Translations under genes and position numbers: made by a program
Shown: piece after piece, positions 7,533 to 18,103 of the stretch
Numbering within the stretch: the first letter of the stretch is position 1
Layout: every line of letters begins with the position of its first letter
Assembly (NCBI GenBank): GCA_016458225.1
Contig: JAEMGR010000028.1
Location: 1-64,000, forward strand
Reading direction: 5' to 3'
DNA length: 64,000 bases
From: Myxococcaceae bacterium JPH2
GTDB taxonomy: Bacteria > Myxococcota > Myxococcia > Myxococcales > Myxococcaceae
Notes under the pieces: generated by a model
Told to the model about the DNA's origin: nothing
Database searches by the model: none
Seen by the model: only the letters and a program-made list of their open reading frames with translations

Positions 7533-9862
7533 AGGTGCAACTCCAGGGTAAGCGAGGCCTCGCGTGGAGCCCCCGCGGTGAAATGTCTCGAAGGGACGAG
7601 GCTCGCGGGCGCGCTCGGGTCGAGGCGTGAGCTGTAGACGAACTCGCCGTCTCGCCACCGCGCGTCGAGCAGGTTCTTCACATCCAATCGCAAGCCCACG
7701 TCGTCACGCCGTACCGCGAGCAGCAGGTCCGCCAGGAAGACGGAGTGACTGCGCTCGTCGAAGGGCAGGGGACGTGGGCCGAGGAACGTCAGCCCCGTGC
7801 CCGCGAAGAAGGTTCCGTTCCACAGCGAGACGGGCCGCTCCCAGCCCACATCCGCTCGTGCGACGAACGGCGCGAAGTAGGGCAGCAGGGTCTTCGTCTT
7901 CGTGACGTAGGCATGGGCCACCGTGGCGCTGAGCGCGGCGGTGACTCCTGGGAGTGGACGGGCTTGCAGCGCGGCGGAGATTCCCGAGCGCAGGGTCTGT
8001 CCCGTGAAGACCGTGGTGCCCACGGTGTGGTCGAAGAAGAAGTCATCGGCCACCTGAGAGCCGAAGGCGCTGGCCTGCACGGAGAGGTGCTCGCCCTCGC
8101 GGCGCGCTCCCAGCTCCGCGCCGTGTACCGATACGAAGGGCGCTCGTTCTCCCTCGGCGAGGCTGCGCGCTTGGGGGGAGCGGAACCCATCGCCATAGCT
8201 GGCGAACAGGCCCCAGGTCTCCGAGATCGCGTACTCCAGCCCGGCCTTCGCTCCCACGTGCACGCCGAAGGCGCTGCGCGAATAGCCCTGTCCGTCATAG
8301 AAGCGCGGGTCTCGGAAGGCGAGCGCGTCGAAGACCTCCGCGCCCAGCGCGTCCGCGCGCCCGCCGAGCCGCAATGCCCACCGGCCCACGGAGAGTCGCC
8401 CCTCGGCGTAGCCCCAGACATCCGTCTGGGTGAAGTGCGCGTCGAGCTGGTCCTCGAAGAAGGTGCCGTCTGTCTCGCGGTAGCGACGCTGGGTTTGGGT
8501 CACGCTGTCGCGCCGCGTCCCGAGTCCCAATTCCAACGACGCGGGATGTCCCAGCACTTGCAGCGGACGCCGGTGCTCTACCTTCGCGCCCAACGTGGTG
8601 CCGTCGTTGGTTTGCTCCAGGCCGTCGCCGCGGTCATCCACGCGGAAGCCGGTGAAGTTGTTGCGCAGCCGCAGGTCCGAGAGGATTCCGAACACCTCCA
8701 GCTTCGTGCGCGCCGTGCCGTGTCGGGGCAGCTCGAGGCCCAGCAGGAGCTGGTGCCGCGACACCGTGCCGCCCTGCCGTGGCGTGGACGCGGCGAAGAA
8801 GGTGCTGCGGCCTTGTTCGTAATCGTCCTCTCGCACCACGCCCGGTGAGTCGAAGCGCGTGACGTAGCTGCCCACGACGGCGCGGGCTGTGAGTCCGGCT
8901 CCGAGGTTCGTGATGGCTTGGGCGAGGAGGGAGGCTCGGCCATGGCTGCGCTGGGGGCCGAAGCCGTCGGCCTGGCCCAGCTCCACCGCGGCGAAGGTTC
9001 CCGGGTCATCACCTGGGCGCACCGTCGCCACGAGTCGTCGCTGGCCGAACTGCCCCATGGTTCCGGCGAACCAGACTCCGGGCTCCTTTGCTCCCAGCTC
9101 CAGCTTCACCGTTCCGGCGACCGCGAAGTCTCCTTGGAACGCTCGATACGAGCCCTCGGTCACCTCCAGCGCCCTCACCACTTCCGGGATGATGAAGTTC
9201 GTGTCCGCGTAGCCGAGCGCGTGGATGTGACTGACTTCGTTTACCGGCAGCCCCGCCACGTTCAGCTCGACGTCTTGGCCGTGCAGCGCATCGAAGCCGC
9301 GCAGGAACAACTGCTGGGCCTTGCCCTCACCGCTGTGCTGCGAGGCGACGAGTCCCGGCACCACGCGCAGCACGTCCACCGCGTTCGTCCTGGGGGCCGC
9401 GTCCAGGACGTCCCGTTCCAGCGTGACTTCCGAGGCACTGCGTGGGGTGCGCGTGGCTCGAACCACCGTGGATTGCGTGGGCGGTGTCTCTGGGGGCGCA
9501 TTGCTCGGTGCTGGGCCTTCTGCGGTGACGGGGGCTTGGACGCGCTCTGTCGCAGTGTCTGAGGTTGTCGTGGTCGCGGGCTCGGGCTCCGTGACCGTTC
9601 CAGGGCTCAACGCCGTGACTGGATTTGGGTTGCTGGGTTGCTTTTGTATCGCCGTGGCGTTTGTGCTCCCGGTCGCGACGACCTCTGTCGTGAGGACCTG
9701 GGACGGCGGCGCCGCTCCCTCTGGGGCGATGGCAGGCGCAATGAGGACACACGTCGACACGGAGAGGACGAGGAGGGACACGGGCGAGGGACCACGGCAG
9801 GAGGGCTCGGACGCGCCTCCGTCGCGCGCGTGAAGCACACGCGCACGGCGAGCCGCGCCCAC
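7529..9862 (-). CDS. TonB-dependent outer-membrane receptor
   Basis: The 777-residue protein has an N-terminal hydrophobic signal, a Thr/Pro/Ala-rich linker of about 100 residues, a plug domain (about 150-270, with DVLRVVPGLVASQHSG and LFLRGFDALHGQD) and a 22-strand-type barrel that ends in LTLELHL, a proper barrel C-terminus. Such receptors import metal complexes, vitamins or sugars using energy from TonB-ExbBD. The plug contains an exposed His-rich stretch (VSHIHALG). Context with an upstream His-rich membrane protein and two downstream lipoproteins points to a metal or metallophore; this is inference. The start is unsure: GTG at 9862 or GTG at 9838. Confidence 0.85.
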   Translation of the reverse strand: MGAARRARVLHARDGGASEPSCRGPSPVSLLVLSVSTCVLIAPAIAPEGAAPPSQVLTTEVVATGSTNATAIQKQPSNPNPVTALSPGTVTEPEPATTTTSDTATERVQAPVTAEGPAPSNAPPETPPTQSTVVRATRTPRSASEVTLERDVLDAAPRTNAVDVLRVVPGLVASQHSGEGKAQQLFLRGFDALHGQDVELNVAGLPVNEVSHIHALGYADTNFIIPEVVRALEVTEGSYRAFQGDFAVAGTVKLELGAKEPGVWFAGTMGQFGQRRLVATVRPGDDPGTFAAVELGQADGFGPQRSHGRASLLAQAITNLGAGLTARAVVGSYVTRFDSPGVVREDDYEQGRSTFFAASTPRQGGTVSRHQLLLGLELPRHGTARTKLEVFGILSDLRLRNNFTGFRVDDRGDGLEQTNDGTTLGAKVEHRRPLQVLGHPASLELGLGTRRDSVTQTQRRYRETDGTFFEDQLDAHFTQTDVWGYAEGRLSVGRWALRLGGRADALGAEVFDALAFRDPRFYDGQGYSRSAFGVHVGAKAGLEYAISETWGLFASYGDGFRSPQARSLAEGERAPFVSVHGAELGARREGEHLSVQASAFGSQVADDFFFDHTVGTTVFTGQTLRSGISAALQARPLPGVTAALSATVAHAYVTKTKTLLPYFAPFVARADVGWERPVSLWNGTFFAGTGLTFLGPRPLPFDERSHSVFLADLLLAVRRDDVGLRLDVKNLLDARWRDGEFVYSSRLDPSAPASLVPSRHFTAGAPREASLTLELHL

Positions 9863-9944
9863 GACGGCGCACCACGACGACTTCGCGCGAGGTCAATTCG
9901 CGCGGCCGCGTGGACGCAGGGGACGTGTCAGGACGAGCTGGGGG

Positions 9945-10334
9945 CTACGGGCCTTGCGGCATCGCCGTGGGACGCAGCTTCGTCCCTGGCGCATGGCCTG
10001 GCGCGTGCTGGCGCTCGACAGCCCAGGAGACCCACTGCACCGCGGGCGGGGGCGGCGCGCTCCAAGTCGTCGCCACGGCCAACAGGTGTTCAACCGAGCC
10101 GCTCGGGTGCTGATGCGCGTGCGACGCGGGCCGCTTCTTTCCTGGCGTGGCGTCGCCAGGCTCGTTCGGGTGGGTGTGTTCGCCCGGGCCGTGCCCGTGG
10201 ACGTGCGCCGCACCGCCTCCCAATCCGCCCCCGTGGCCCACCACCGCGTGGACCACCGGCGCGACCAACAGGCCGTACACCAGGACCATCAGGCCCAGGC
10301 ACGCCAGATCGCGTCGGTCTCGAGGGTCCAGCAC
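9945..10334 (-). CDS. His-rich small membrane protein
   Basis: The 129-residue protein has one hydrophobic segment (LACLGLMVLVYGLLVAPVVHAVV) followed by a His/Gly-rich region with the motifs HVHGHGPGEHTH and HAHQHP, about a dozen His in 60 residues. Such clusters bind Zn, Cu, Ni or Co. It is first in the minus-strand operon leading to the TonB receptor, 82 bases upstream of it. I infer a metal-sensing or metal-buffering role in the envelope; a DUF2946-like copper-linked protein is a possibility, but I see no firm family match. The start is a GTG. It is divergent from glpD across a 190-base region. Confidence 0.6.
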   Translation of the reverse strand: MLDPRDRRDLACLGLMVLVYGLLVAPVVHAVVGHGGGLGGGAAHVHGHGPGEHTHPNEPGDATPGKKRPASHAHQHPSGSVEHLLAVATTWSAPPPPAVQWVSWAVERQHAPGHAPGTKLRPTAMPQGP

Positions 10335-10524
10335 TTCGGCTCACTCAGGTCGGGGAAGGGGAGGGGCGCCGTGCCTAGCCTGTCCCTCGCTCGACACACA
10401 AGCCCTGCATCCCCTGGGTGCCGGACAATCCATACTCCCCGTCGGGTCCCTTGCCCCGTAGACCTCTTGACGCAGCGCAGCGGATTCCACTGTCTTGGCA
10501 GACTTCTCGCCATAAACTCACGCC

Positions 10525-12228
10525 GTGCGCTCTGAATCTGCCGCCCTCCTCCAGCCCCCCCTGTCCGAAGGTGCCGTGCCGGTTGCTCCCCCTCCTCGCG
10601 CGGAGCGTCTGCGCGCACTGGCCGCGCAGGAGTTCGATGTCCTCATCATCGGGGGCGGCGTGGTGGGCGCGGGCTCGGCTCGGGACGCGGCCCTTCGCGG
10701 GCTGCGCGTGGCCCTGGTGGAGCGCGAGGATTTCGCCAGTGGAACGTCCAGCCGCTCGTCGCGACTCATCCACGGCGGCCTGCGCTACCTGGAGCACGGC
10801 CACCTGGGGCTCGTGTTCGAGTCGAGCATCGAGCGGCAGCGGCTCTTGAAGCTCGCGCCGCACCTGGTCCGCCCGCTCGCGTTCGTGTGGCCTGTCTATG
10901 CGGGTGCTCGCGTTCCGCGCTGGAAGCTCAACGCGGGGCTGATGCTCTATGACGCCCTGGCCCTGTTCCGGAACGTGAAGGGCTACCGGCGCCTCAGTCT
11001 TCCGCAGATGAAGGAGGCCGAGCCCGGGCTGCGTACCGACGGTCTCAAGGGTGGAGCGCGCTACTACGACGCGGCCACGGACGATGCGCGGCTCACGCTG
11101 GCCAATGCCCTGGGCGCGAGCGCGGCGGGCGCGGTGGTGGTCAACCATGCCTCCGTGCAGCGGCTCGTGATGGAGGATGGCAAGGCACGCGGCGCGGTGG
11201 TGCGTGATGCGCTCACGGGCCAGGAGCTCACGGTGCGCGCGCGGGCCATCGTCAACGCGACAGGGCCATGGAGCGATGAGGTCCGGCGCCTGGAGTCCTC
11301 GGCCGCGGGCGGTGCCACGGTGCGTGGCAGCAAGGGCGTTCACCTCGCGGTCCCTCGCGAGCGCCTGGGCAATCGCGACGCGCTCACGGTGCTTTCGCCG
11401 GTGGATGGGCGGGTGATGTTCATCCTCCCCGCGGGGCCCTTCGCCATCATCGGCACGACCGAGACGTCCACCCATGCGCACCCGGCCGAAGTGCGCGCGA
11501 GTGAGGCGGATGTGACCTACCTGCTGAACTCGGCGAATGCCTTCTTCCCCGAGGCGCACCTCACCCGTGAAGACGTGGTGAGCGCGTGGGCGGGGATCCG
11601 TCCCCTCGTGGCGCGCGGCTATCACGGGGGCGACTCCGATGCGGGCAGCGCCAGCCGAGAGCACGCCATCGACGTGAGCCCCTCGGGCGTGCTGGCCATC
11701 AGTGGCGGCAAGCTCACCACCTTCCGGGTCATGGCTCGCGACGTGGTCAACGCGGTGGAGCGACATCTGGGCCTGGCGCACCGCAAGCCCGTCACCGAGT
11801 CCCTGCCGCTGCCGGGCGGTGACATCGCCGACCTGGACGCGGAGCTGGAGGCGGCACGCCAGGAGACGGGTGACGCGGCGACGGCCGTGCACTTCGTGCA
11901 AGCCTATGGAAGCGCATGGCGTCACGTCTGGGCGCTCACCCGAGCGCAAGAGGCACTCGCCCGACCGCTCGCCGAGGGGCTGCCTTATCGATGCGCCGAG
12001 GTCACCTGGGGCGTGTCACACGAGCTGGTGCTGACCCTGTCCGACTTGTTGACCCGTCGCCTCAAGGTTGCCTTCGAGACGCGGGATCAGGGGCGGCAGG
12101 CCGCGCGCGTGGCGGCGAGCGTCATGGCCCCGTTGCTGGGATGGGATGCGGCGGAGCAGGAGCGCCAGCTCGCGGTCTACGACGCGGATGTCCAGCGCGT
12201 CTTTGGTGTGGACCCGGCGGAGACCTGA
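10525..12228 (+). CDS. glpD: Aerobic glycerol-3-phosphate dehydrogenase
   Basis: The 567-residue flavoprotein oxidises sn-glycerol-3-phosphate to dihydroxyacetone phosphate at the inner membrane and passes electrons to quinone. The FAD-binding dinucleotide fold is at the N-terminus (LIIGGGVVGAGSARDAALRG), followed by the GlpD signature ASGTSSRSSRLIHGGLRYLE. The middle contains IVNATGPWSDEV and IGTTETS, both GlpD-typical. The C-terminal DAO_C domain follows from about residue 400. Length is normal. Start is a GTG at 10525. No glpK or glpF is adjacent; the divergent neighbour is the His-rich protein gene. Confidence 0.92.
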   Translation: MRSESAALLQPPLSEGAVPVAPPPRAERLRALAAQEFDVLIIGGGVVGAGSARDAALRGLRVALVEREDFASGTSSRSSRLIHGGLRYLEHGHLGLVFESSIERQRLLKLAPHLVRPLAFVWPVYAGARVPRWKLNAGLMLYDALALFRNVKGYRRLSLPQMKEAEPGLRTDGLKGGARYYDAATDDARLTLANALGASAAGAVVVNHASVQRLVMEDGKARGAVVRDALTGQELTVRARAIVNATGPWSDEVRRLESSAAGGATVRGSKGVHLAVPRERLGNRDALTVLSPVDGRVMFILPAGPFAIIGTTETSTHAHPAEVRASEADVTYLLNSANAFFPEAHLTREDVVSAWAGIRPLVARGYHGGDSDAGSASREHAIDVSPSGVLAISGGKLTTFRVMARDVVNAVERHLGLAHRKPVTESLPLPGGDIADLDAELEAARQETGDAATAVHFVQAYGSAWRHVWALTRAQEALARPLAEGLPYRCAEVTWGVSHELVLTLSDLLTRRLKVAFETRDQGRQAARVAASVMAPLLGWDAAEQERQLAVYDADVQRVFGVDPAET

Positions 12229-12455
12229 CGCCACACGTCGTCCTCACGTCACACGTCCGACGTCCGACGTCTGCCCACCCGAGCGGGGCGGACGAGTCGG
12301 AAGGCGGACAGCTCTTCGAGCAGCCTCTGGGCGGCCGTGCTTAACTTCGCGGTGGGAACGGGAAGGGTCGGCGATCCGTTCCCCCGGCCGCGTTCATGGG
12401 TCGGCGGCCATGGCAACCCGTGGCCTGGGCGCGTGCGTGAAGGAGAAGCGACGAT

Positions 12456-14261
12456 ATGAAGCGTTGGCTTTGGCTCGGGTTGTTCGGACTCATCGCTTGC
12501 AAAGACAAGCCTCCCCCCACGCAGGCGGCGCAGGTTTGCCCCGGAACCAGTGAGGAGTCCCTGCCTTCCACCGCGGAGGCGGCACTCACCCAGGCCACCG
12601 AGGACGTGCTCGTCACCTTCAAGCCGCGCGCGTCCGCGATGAGCGCGGCGGCGGCGACGACGGACTTCGCCGCGGGACTCGAGCGCTCGGGCGCCATCGT
12701 CAAACATCGCTTCCCTCGGCTGCGCACGGTGTCCGCGCGCATGACTCCCGCCGCGCTCGCCGCGCTGAAGAACAACCCCGACGTGGAGTCGGTGGAGCCC
12801 AACCGTCCGGTGCACGCGCTGGGACTGTCGCCGGGGCTGCCGCCCACCTCGTTGATGGGCGTGACGACCCGGAACTCGGTGGGGCACGTGGGCGAGTACA
12901 CCGAGGGCCTGAAGATGGTGCAGGCCCCTCAGGTGTGGGACGCGAACAATGACGGCGTGTTCGATGATGGCCGGCCCACGGGCGCGGGCATCACCGTGTG
13001 CGTCATCGACAGCGGCTGGGACAATCGCCAGCCGGAGCTGCAGGCCGCGTACGTGGGCGGCAAGGACTTCGTCGACAACGACGACAATCCGCTGGACCAG
13101 AAGGTGGACGTGACGGGAACGGTGACGTGGGGCGGTGGGCACGGCACGCACGTCGCGGGCACCATCGCGGCGCAGCTCGCCGCGGGCGGACACGTGCTTC
13201 CGGGGCAGGACCCCAACGGCGTGGTGGGCGTGGCGCCGGGCGTGTCCCTGCTCGTCGCTCGCGTGCTGGATGTGAAGGGCAATGGCAGCACGGCGGACGT
13301 CATCGCGGCGGTGCAGTGGTGTCATGATCAGCACGCGAACATCGCCTCGCTGTCGCTGGGCTCGCCCGAGCCGTCCGACAAGGAGAAGGCCGTGTTCGAG
13401 GCGGTGTGGGAGGGCGGCAAGGGAATGCTGTCCATCGCGGCCAGCGGCAACGCCGGGTCGGATGACCCTGCTCAGTCTCAGCCCATCTCCTATCCGGCCG
13501 CGTATGACACGGTGATGGCCGTGGGCGCGGTGGACATGACGGGCAAGCACGCGAGCTTCTCGCAGTACGGCCCGCAGCTCTCCGTGGTGGGGCCGGGCGT
13601 CAACGTGCTCAGCTCCGTCATCATCGACTCGGCGTCGTATGCGGACATCGCGTCCGGCGGCGCGCGCTTCCCGTCCACGCCGCTGGAGTACACGGGCGTG
13701 GGCTCGTACACGGGCCGGCTGGTGAACTGCGGCGTGGGTGACAGCATCCACGCGTGTGGCACCGAGGCCACCTGTGATGGCTTCGTCGCGTACGTGGACC
13801 GTGGCGGCGGCGTCTTCTTCGAGGACAAGGCGCGCAATGCCATCCAGGCGGGCGCGCACGCGGTCATCATCGGCAACAACGATGGGGATGATGGCGCGGG
13901 CAACTTCACGCTCACCAATCCTTCGCGCATCTGGGTCCCGACGTCCTCGGTCTCGCTCGCCTCGGCCCAGACCATCAAGGGGCTCTTCGGCCAGCAGGTG
14001 ACGGTGGACATCAACGGCGTGGACTACCAGCGCGAGACGGGCACCTCCATGGCCACCCCGCACGTGTCCGGCGTGGCCGCGCTGGTGTGGAGTTCGCGCC
14101 CGAGCCTCACCGCGCAGCAGGTGCGGACCGTGCTGGAGAACTCGGCGAAGCGAGACGACTCGCCGGGCGTTCCCCTGCATGACGACAAGTTCGGCTGGGG
14201 CCTCGTCCAGGCGCTCGACGCCATCAACAAGGCCGCCGCGCTTCCCGCCTCCACGCCGTGA
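12456..14261 (+). CDS. Subtilisin-family (S8) lipoprotein protease with PA insert
   Basis: The 601-residue enzyme has a lipoprotein signal (LFGLIAC), an inhibitor-like propeptide (about 45-125) and an S8 catalytic domain with Asp185 (VIDSG), His229 (GHGTHVAG), oxyanion Asn332 (ASGNAG) and Ser531 (GTSMATPHVSG). Between the Asn and Ser lies a PA-type insert of about 130 residues with conserved cysteines (NCGVGD, ATCDGF). Just before the Asp is DANNDGVFD, which looks like a calcium-binding loop. It is a secreted, outer-membrane-anchored endopeptidase suited to predation or protein feeding. A second gene with the same architecture lies at 61731-63497. The start has GAAGGAGAAG upstream. Confidence 0.9.
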   Translation: MKRWLWLGLFGLIACKDKPPPTQAAQVCPGTSEESLPSTAEAALTQATEDVLVTFKPRASAMSAAAATTDFAAGLERSGAIVKHRFPRLRTVSARMTPAALAALKNNPDVESVEPNRPVHALGLSPGLPPTSLMGVTTRNSVGHVGEYTEGLKMVQAPQVWDANNDGVFDDGRPTGAGITVCVIDSGWDNRQPELQAAYVGGKDFVDNDDNPLDQKVDVTGTVTWGGGHGTHVAGTIAAQLAAGGHVLPGQDPNGVVGVAPGVSLLVARVLDVKGNGSTADVIAAVQWCHDQHANIASLSLGSPEPSDKEKAVFEAVWEGGKGMLSIAASGNAGSDDPAQSQPISYPAAYDTVMAVGAVDMTGKHASFSQYGPQLSVVGPGVNVLSSVIIDSASYADIASGGARFPSTPLEYTGVGSYTGRLVNCGVGDSIHACGTEATCDGFVAYVDRGGGVFFEDKARNAIQAGAHAVIIGNNDGDDGAGNFTLTNPSRIWVPTSSVSLASAQTIKGLFGQQVTVDINGVDYQRETGTSMATPHVSGVAALVWSSRPSLTAQQVRTVLENSAKRDDSPGVPLHDDKFGWGLVQALDAINKAAALPASTP

Positions 14262-14301
14262 GCCGAGGGGCGTGATAAGCCCCACGGTTTTGCATCAGGA
14301 G

Positions 14302-14337
14302 AGCCCTCGGTCCTCAGGCAGGACCGGGGGCTTTCTC
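14302..14337. terminator. Bidirectional terminator between subtilisin and anti-sigma genes
   Basis: Arms at 14302-14314 and 14320-14332 pair in 13 positions, one of them G-U, around the loop caggc, and the run ends in ctttctc. It separates two convergent genes. The outer stem matches that of the rRNA terminator at 271-312. Confidence 0.7.
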
Positions 14338-14351
14338 ATGTCCGGGCGTGC

Positions 14352-14846
14352 TCAGCGCGCAATCGACAGCGCCACGGGCGTGGCCACGAGGCATGCCCCC
14401 ACGCGCGCCTCAAGGGCAGCCACGGCCTCACGCGTGGGATCCACGCAGGTCTCCCCCGAGGAGGAGACGGACCAGGCATCGAGTCCCCAAGCGTCCTCGG
14501 TCGGAGCCTGAGGGAGCTGCTGGGTCACGTTGAAGACGATGAAGAGCAGGGCGGCAATGGCCCCCAGCGCCATCTTGCCTTGGTGAGACCAGCGGCCCTG
14601 GGTCCGGGCTCGCAGGGCGCGCGCGGATGCGAGCCGGGTCTCCAGCGCGGAGAAGTCGAGCGCGCGGCGTTGCGGTGTGCGGCGCGCGCGCTGGGCCATC
14701 CACCCGCGCTCCAGCTTCAGCCAGGCCATCGACTGGGTGCAGGCGGCGCAGCCGTCCACATGGCGCTGGACGCGCTCGGCCTCGTCGAAGGGCAGCTCGC
14801 CCGCGAGCAGGGCCTCCAGCGGATGTTCAGGACAAGGGGCGCTCAT
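14352..14846 (-). CDS. Membrane anti-sigma factor with zinc motif
   Basis: The 164-residue protein begins MSAPCPEHPLEALLAGELPF and has the zinc anti-sigma (ZAS) signature HVDGCAAC at residues 28-35. One transmembrane helix follows (MALGAIAALLFIVFNV, about residues 93-110), then a short periplasmic tail with two Cys (SGETCVDP, GACLVA). It should bind and hold the sigma factor encoded upstream until an envelope signal releases it. Its ATG overlaps the sigma factor stop by 4 bases, the usual arrangement for a coupled pair. The signal is unknown. Confidence 0.85.
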   Translation of the reverse strand: MSAPCPEHPLEALLAGELPFDEAERVQRHVDGCAACTQSMAWLKLERGWMAQRARRTPQRRALDFSALETRLASARALRARTQGRWSHQGKMALGAIAALLFIVFNVTQQLPQAPTEDAWGLDAWSVSSSGETCVDPTREAVAALEARVGACLVATPVALSIAR

Positions 14847-15475
14847 GAATGACCTCCGACGTGGCCCGCCAGCCGCTCGCGCAGTCGCAGGCGCGCGCGG
14901 TGAATCTCGTTCTTCACCTTGGGCAGCGACCAGCCCATCACCGAGGCGATCTCCTCGTAGGGCAGGCCATGGTCGATGCGCAGCAACAGCGCCGCGCGTC
15001 GCTCCTCGCGCAGCGCGCCCAGGGCCTCGGCCAGCAGGCCCTCCAGCTCCCGGTCCAGCAGCAGGTCCTCCGGCGAGGGCGTGGGCAGCATCGCCTCCAC
15101 CTGACCCTCGTGGGCCTCGTCGTCCACGTCCACGTGGGTCACGCCCCGCCGCCGCCGCGCCTCCAGGTACACGTTGCGCGCGATGCCCAACAGCCACGCG
15201 CCCAACCGGTCCCCATCGCGCAGCGCCGACAGCCGGCCATGGGCCCTCACGAAGGTCTCTTGCGTGGCCTCATCCGCCGCCGCCTCGTCGCGCAGCAAGT
15301 CGCGCAGGAAGCGCCAGACAGCGGGGGCGTGCCGCTCGAACAGGGTTCGAAAGGCGGCGGGGTCTCCGGCGCGCGCTCGACGCAGCAGCGTGGATTCCCG
15401 GTCCGTGTCGGACGGAATCACACCCACCATCGCCATCTTCACCGCGGAAAGGAATGCCACGTCCCACCGTGACAT
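14843..15475 (-). CDS. ECF-type RNA polymerase sigma factor
   Basis: The 210-residue protein has region 2 (LFERHAPAVWRFLRDLLRD...ATQETFVRAH, about residues 38-105) and region 4 (ALREERRAALLLRIDHGLPYEEIASVMG, then SLPKVKNEIHRARLRLRERL, about 145-205), joined by an acidic linker. It directs polymerase to a stress regulon and is usually autoregulated. The start may be the ATG at 15475 or one at 15436 or 15430; the first 15 residues look dispensable. It forms a coupled operon with the anti-sigma factor that follows. Confidence 0.9.
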   Translation of the reverse strand: MSRWDVAFLSAVKMAMVGVIPSDTDRESTLLRRARAGDPAAFRTLFERHAPAVWRFLRDLLRDEAAADEATQETFVRAHGRLSALRDGDRLGAWLLGIARNVYLEARRRRGVTHVDVDDEAHEGQVEAMLPTPSPEDLLLDRELEGLLAEALGALREERRAALLLRIDHGLPYEEIASVMGWSLPKVKNEIHRARLRLRERLAGHVGGHS

Positions 15476-15535
15476 GAACGGACCGGTGGTTTCACCGGCC
15501 CCCGATTTTCTTTCCCCATGGGTGATTTCCTGGCG

Positions 15536-16849
<1,314 letters not shown>

Positions 16850-17069
16850 GGACTCCTCCAGTGCGCGCGGTGGCGCGTGTGGACAGTTGCTCGTCGTGCC
16901 CGGTGAGTGACTCGCGCGGGGCCGGAGTTTCAGCGCGCCGTGCATCGCGATTCGAAAAAGTCCGGATGGCAAGGGTGACCCTCCGAGCGGCGGACCCCGT
17001 GGTTCCCAGTGCGGTGGTTCCCGGGCGTCGCGCACGCAGCTTTCAAAGGCTGGAAGGAGGACGCCACGC

Positions 17070-17795
17070 ATGCGACGCAACATCTGGGCGGGGCTGGGCA
17101 TCGCGGGGCTCGCGCTCGTGATGATGTGTGCGGGTGCGCAGCGAGCCCGCGGCTCGTCGCCTGCTCCGCGCGCGGTGCCTCGCCTGGCGCTCGCGCAGTC
17201 GGGAGGGAACTCCTCGGAGCCCTCCACCGCTCAGGCTCCCACGAACGCGCAGACTGGAAGCGCGCCTCCTGGCGCGTCCGGCTCGCCCGCCACTCAAGGG
17301 GAGCCGTCGCCGCTGGGGGCGTCGGGGACGTCGCGCGCGGGCAGCGCGTCTCCTCCATCGCAGGGCGTGGGTGGCGCGGGCTCTCCGCCAGCGTCGGGAA
17401 GTGAGCAGGGCACTCCGCCCGCGTCTCCGCCACAGCAGGGAACTTCGACGGGCGCTCCTCAGGCCGCCCCCTCAGAGCCAGGGACGGGCTCCGCGGCCCT
17501 GCCCCCGGTCCCGCCCACCGCCACTGGCGGCGGCGGCTATGCGGTGGTGGAGGCAGTTTTCACTGGCACGGTGCGCTCGGTGTCCGCGCAGGAGGTCGTC
17601 ATCGAGGACGCGGGGACGCGCTTGCCCATGGGCGTGTGGCCCGACACCCGCATCCTCCGGGGTGGCCAGAGCATCGAGGTTCAACAGTTGAAAGTGGGCG
17701 AGCAGGTGCGCGCGGTGGTGAATCTAGTCGGGCACAATCAGACGGAGGAGATCGCTGTCCTGCCTCGCCCTCCGCCGAAGCGCTCGGAGCGGTGA
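17070..17795 (+). CDS. Secreted Ser/Pro/Ala-rich protein with C-terminal OB-like domain
   Basis: The 241-residue protein has a signal peptide or anchor (IWAGLGIAGLALVMMCAGA), about 120 residues of low-complexity Ser/Pro/Gly/Ala/Gln sequence, and a C-terminal 75-residue beta domain (FTGTVRSVSAQEVVIEDAG...VGEQVRAVVNLVG) that resembles DUF5666-type or other small OB-like domains. A strong AAGGAGG lies 10 bases before the ATG. It should reside in the periplasm or at the surface; the linker may span the envelope or cell-wall layer. It is divergent from the DsbA-like gene. Function unknown. Confidence 0.65.
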   Translation: MRRNIWAGLGIAGLALVMMCAGAQRARGSSPAPRAVPRLALAQSGGNSSEPSTAQAPTNAQTGSAPPGASGSPATQGEPSPLGASGTSRAGSASPPSQGVGGAGSPPASGSEQGTPPASPPQQGTSTGAPQAAPSEPGTGSAALPPVPPTATGGGGYAVVEAVFTGTVRSVSAQEVVIEDAGTRLPMGVWPDTRILRGGQSIEVQQLKVGEQVRAVVNLVGHNQTEEIAVLPRPPPKRSER

Positions 17796-17857
17796 GTCCC
17801 AGGCGCGCCACGTCAGCCGCACGATTCATGCACGTCCCAGCGTCGGAGGATCCCTTC

Positions 17858-18082
17858 ATGACGGCGTATGACAAGTACCGTGCACTCTTGCGCAAGCTCG
17901 TGCTCGTGCGAGCGCAACATCCCGGGCGTGACTCTCCCGAGGAGGACACCCTGCTGGACGCGATGGATGAGGTCTGGTGGGAGATGTCCGGAGCGGAGCG
18001 CTCGGCGCTCGATGAAGAGCGGGCTCGCGCGCTCGGGTCCCTGCCTCCCCGCGCCGAGCCCTTCGCACCCTCGCAGCACTGA
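17858..18082 (+). CDS. Small helical hypothetical protein
   Basis: The 74-residue product (MTAYDKYRALLRKLVLVRA...) is predicted to be helical and ends with a Pro-rich tail. The segment DTLLDAMDEVWWEMSGAERSAL recurs in small uncharacterised proteins as a helix rich in acidic residues and Trp, but I cannot name a family. The ATG at 17858 has GGAGG 9 bases upstream, which favours it over the ATG at 17828. It follows the low-complexity protein gene by 62 bases and may share its transcript. Confidence 0.55.
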   Translation: MTAYDKYRALLRKLVLVRAQHPGRDSPEEDTLLDAMDEVWWEMSGAERSALDEERARALGSLPPRAEPFAPSQH

Positions 18083-18103
18083 GGCAGGCTGCTCACTTCC
18101 GTC

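Noticed and set aside
12229-12300. Short acgtccg tandem repeats after glpD
   Set aside because: Only two to three copies of a seven-base unit; likely chance in GC-rich DNA.
12249-14285. 678-residue minus-strand ORF opposite the subtilisin
   Set aside because: Shadow of the S8 protease; the plus strand has all catalytic motifs.
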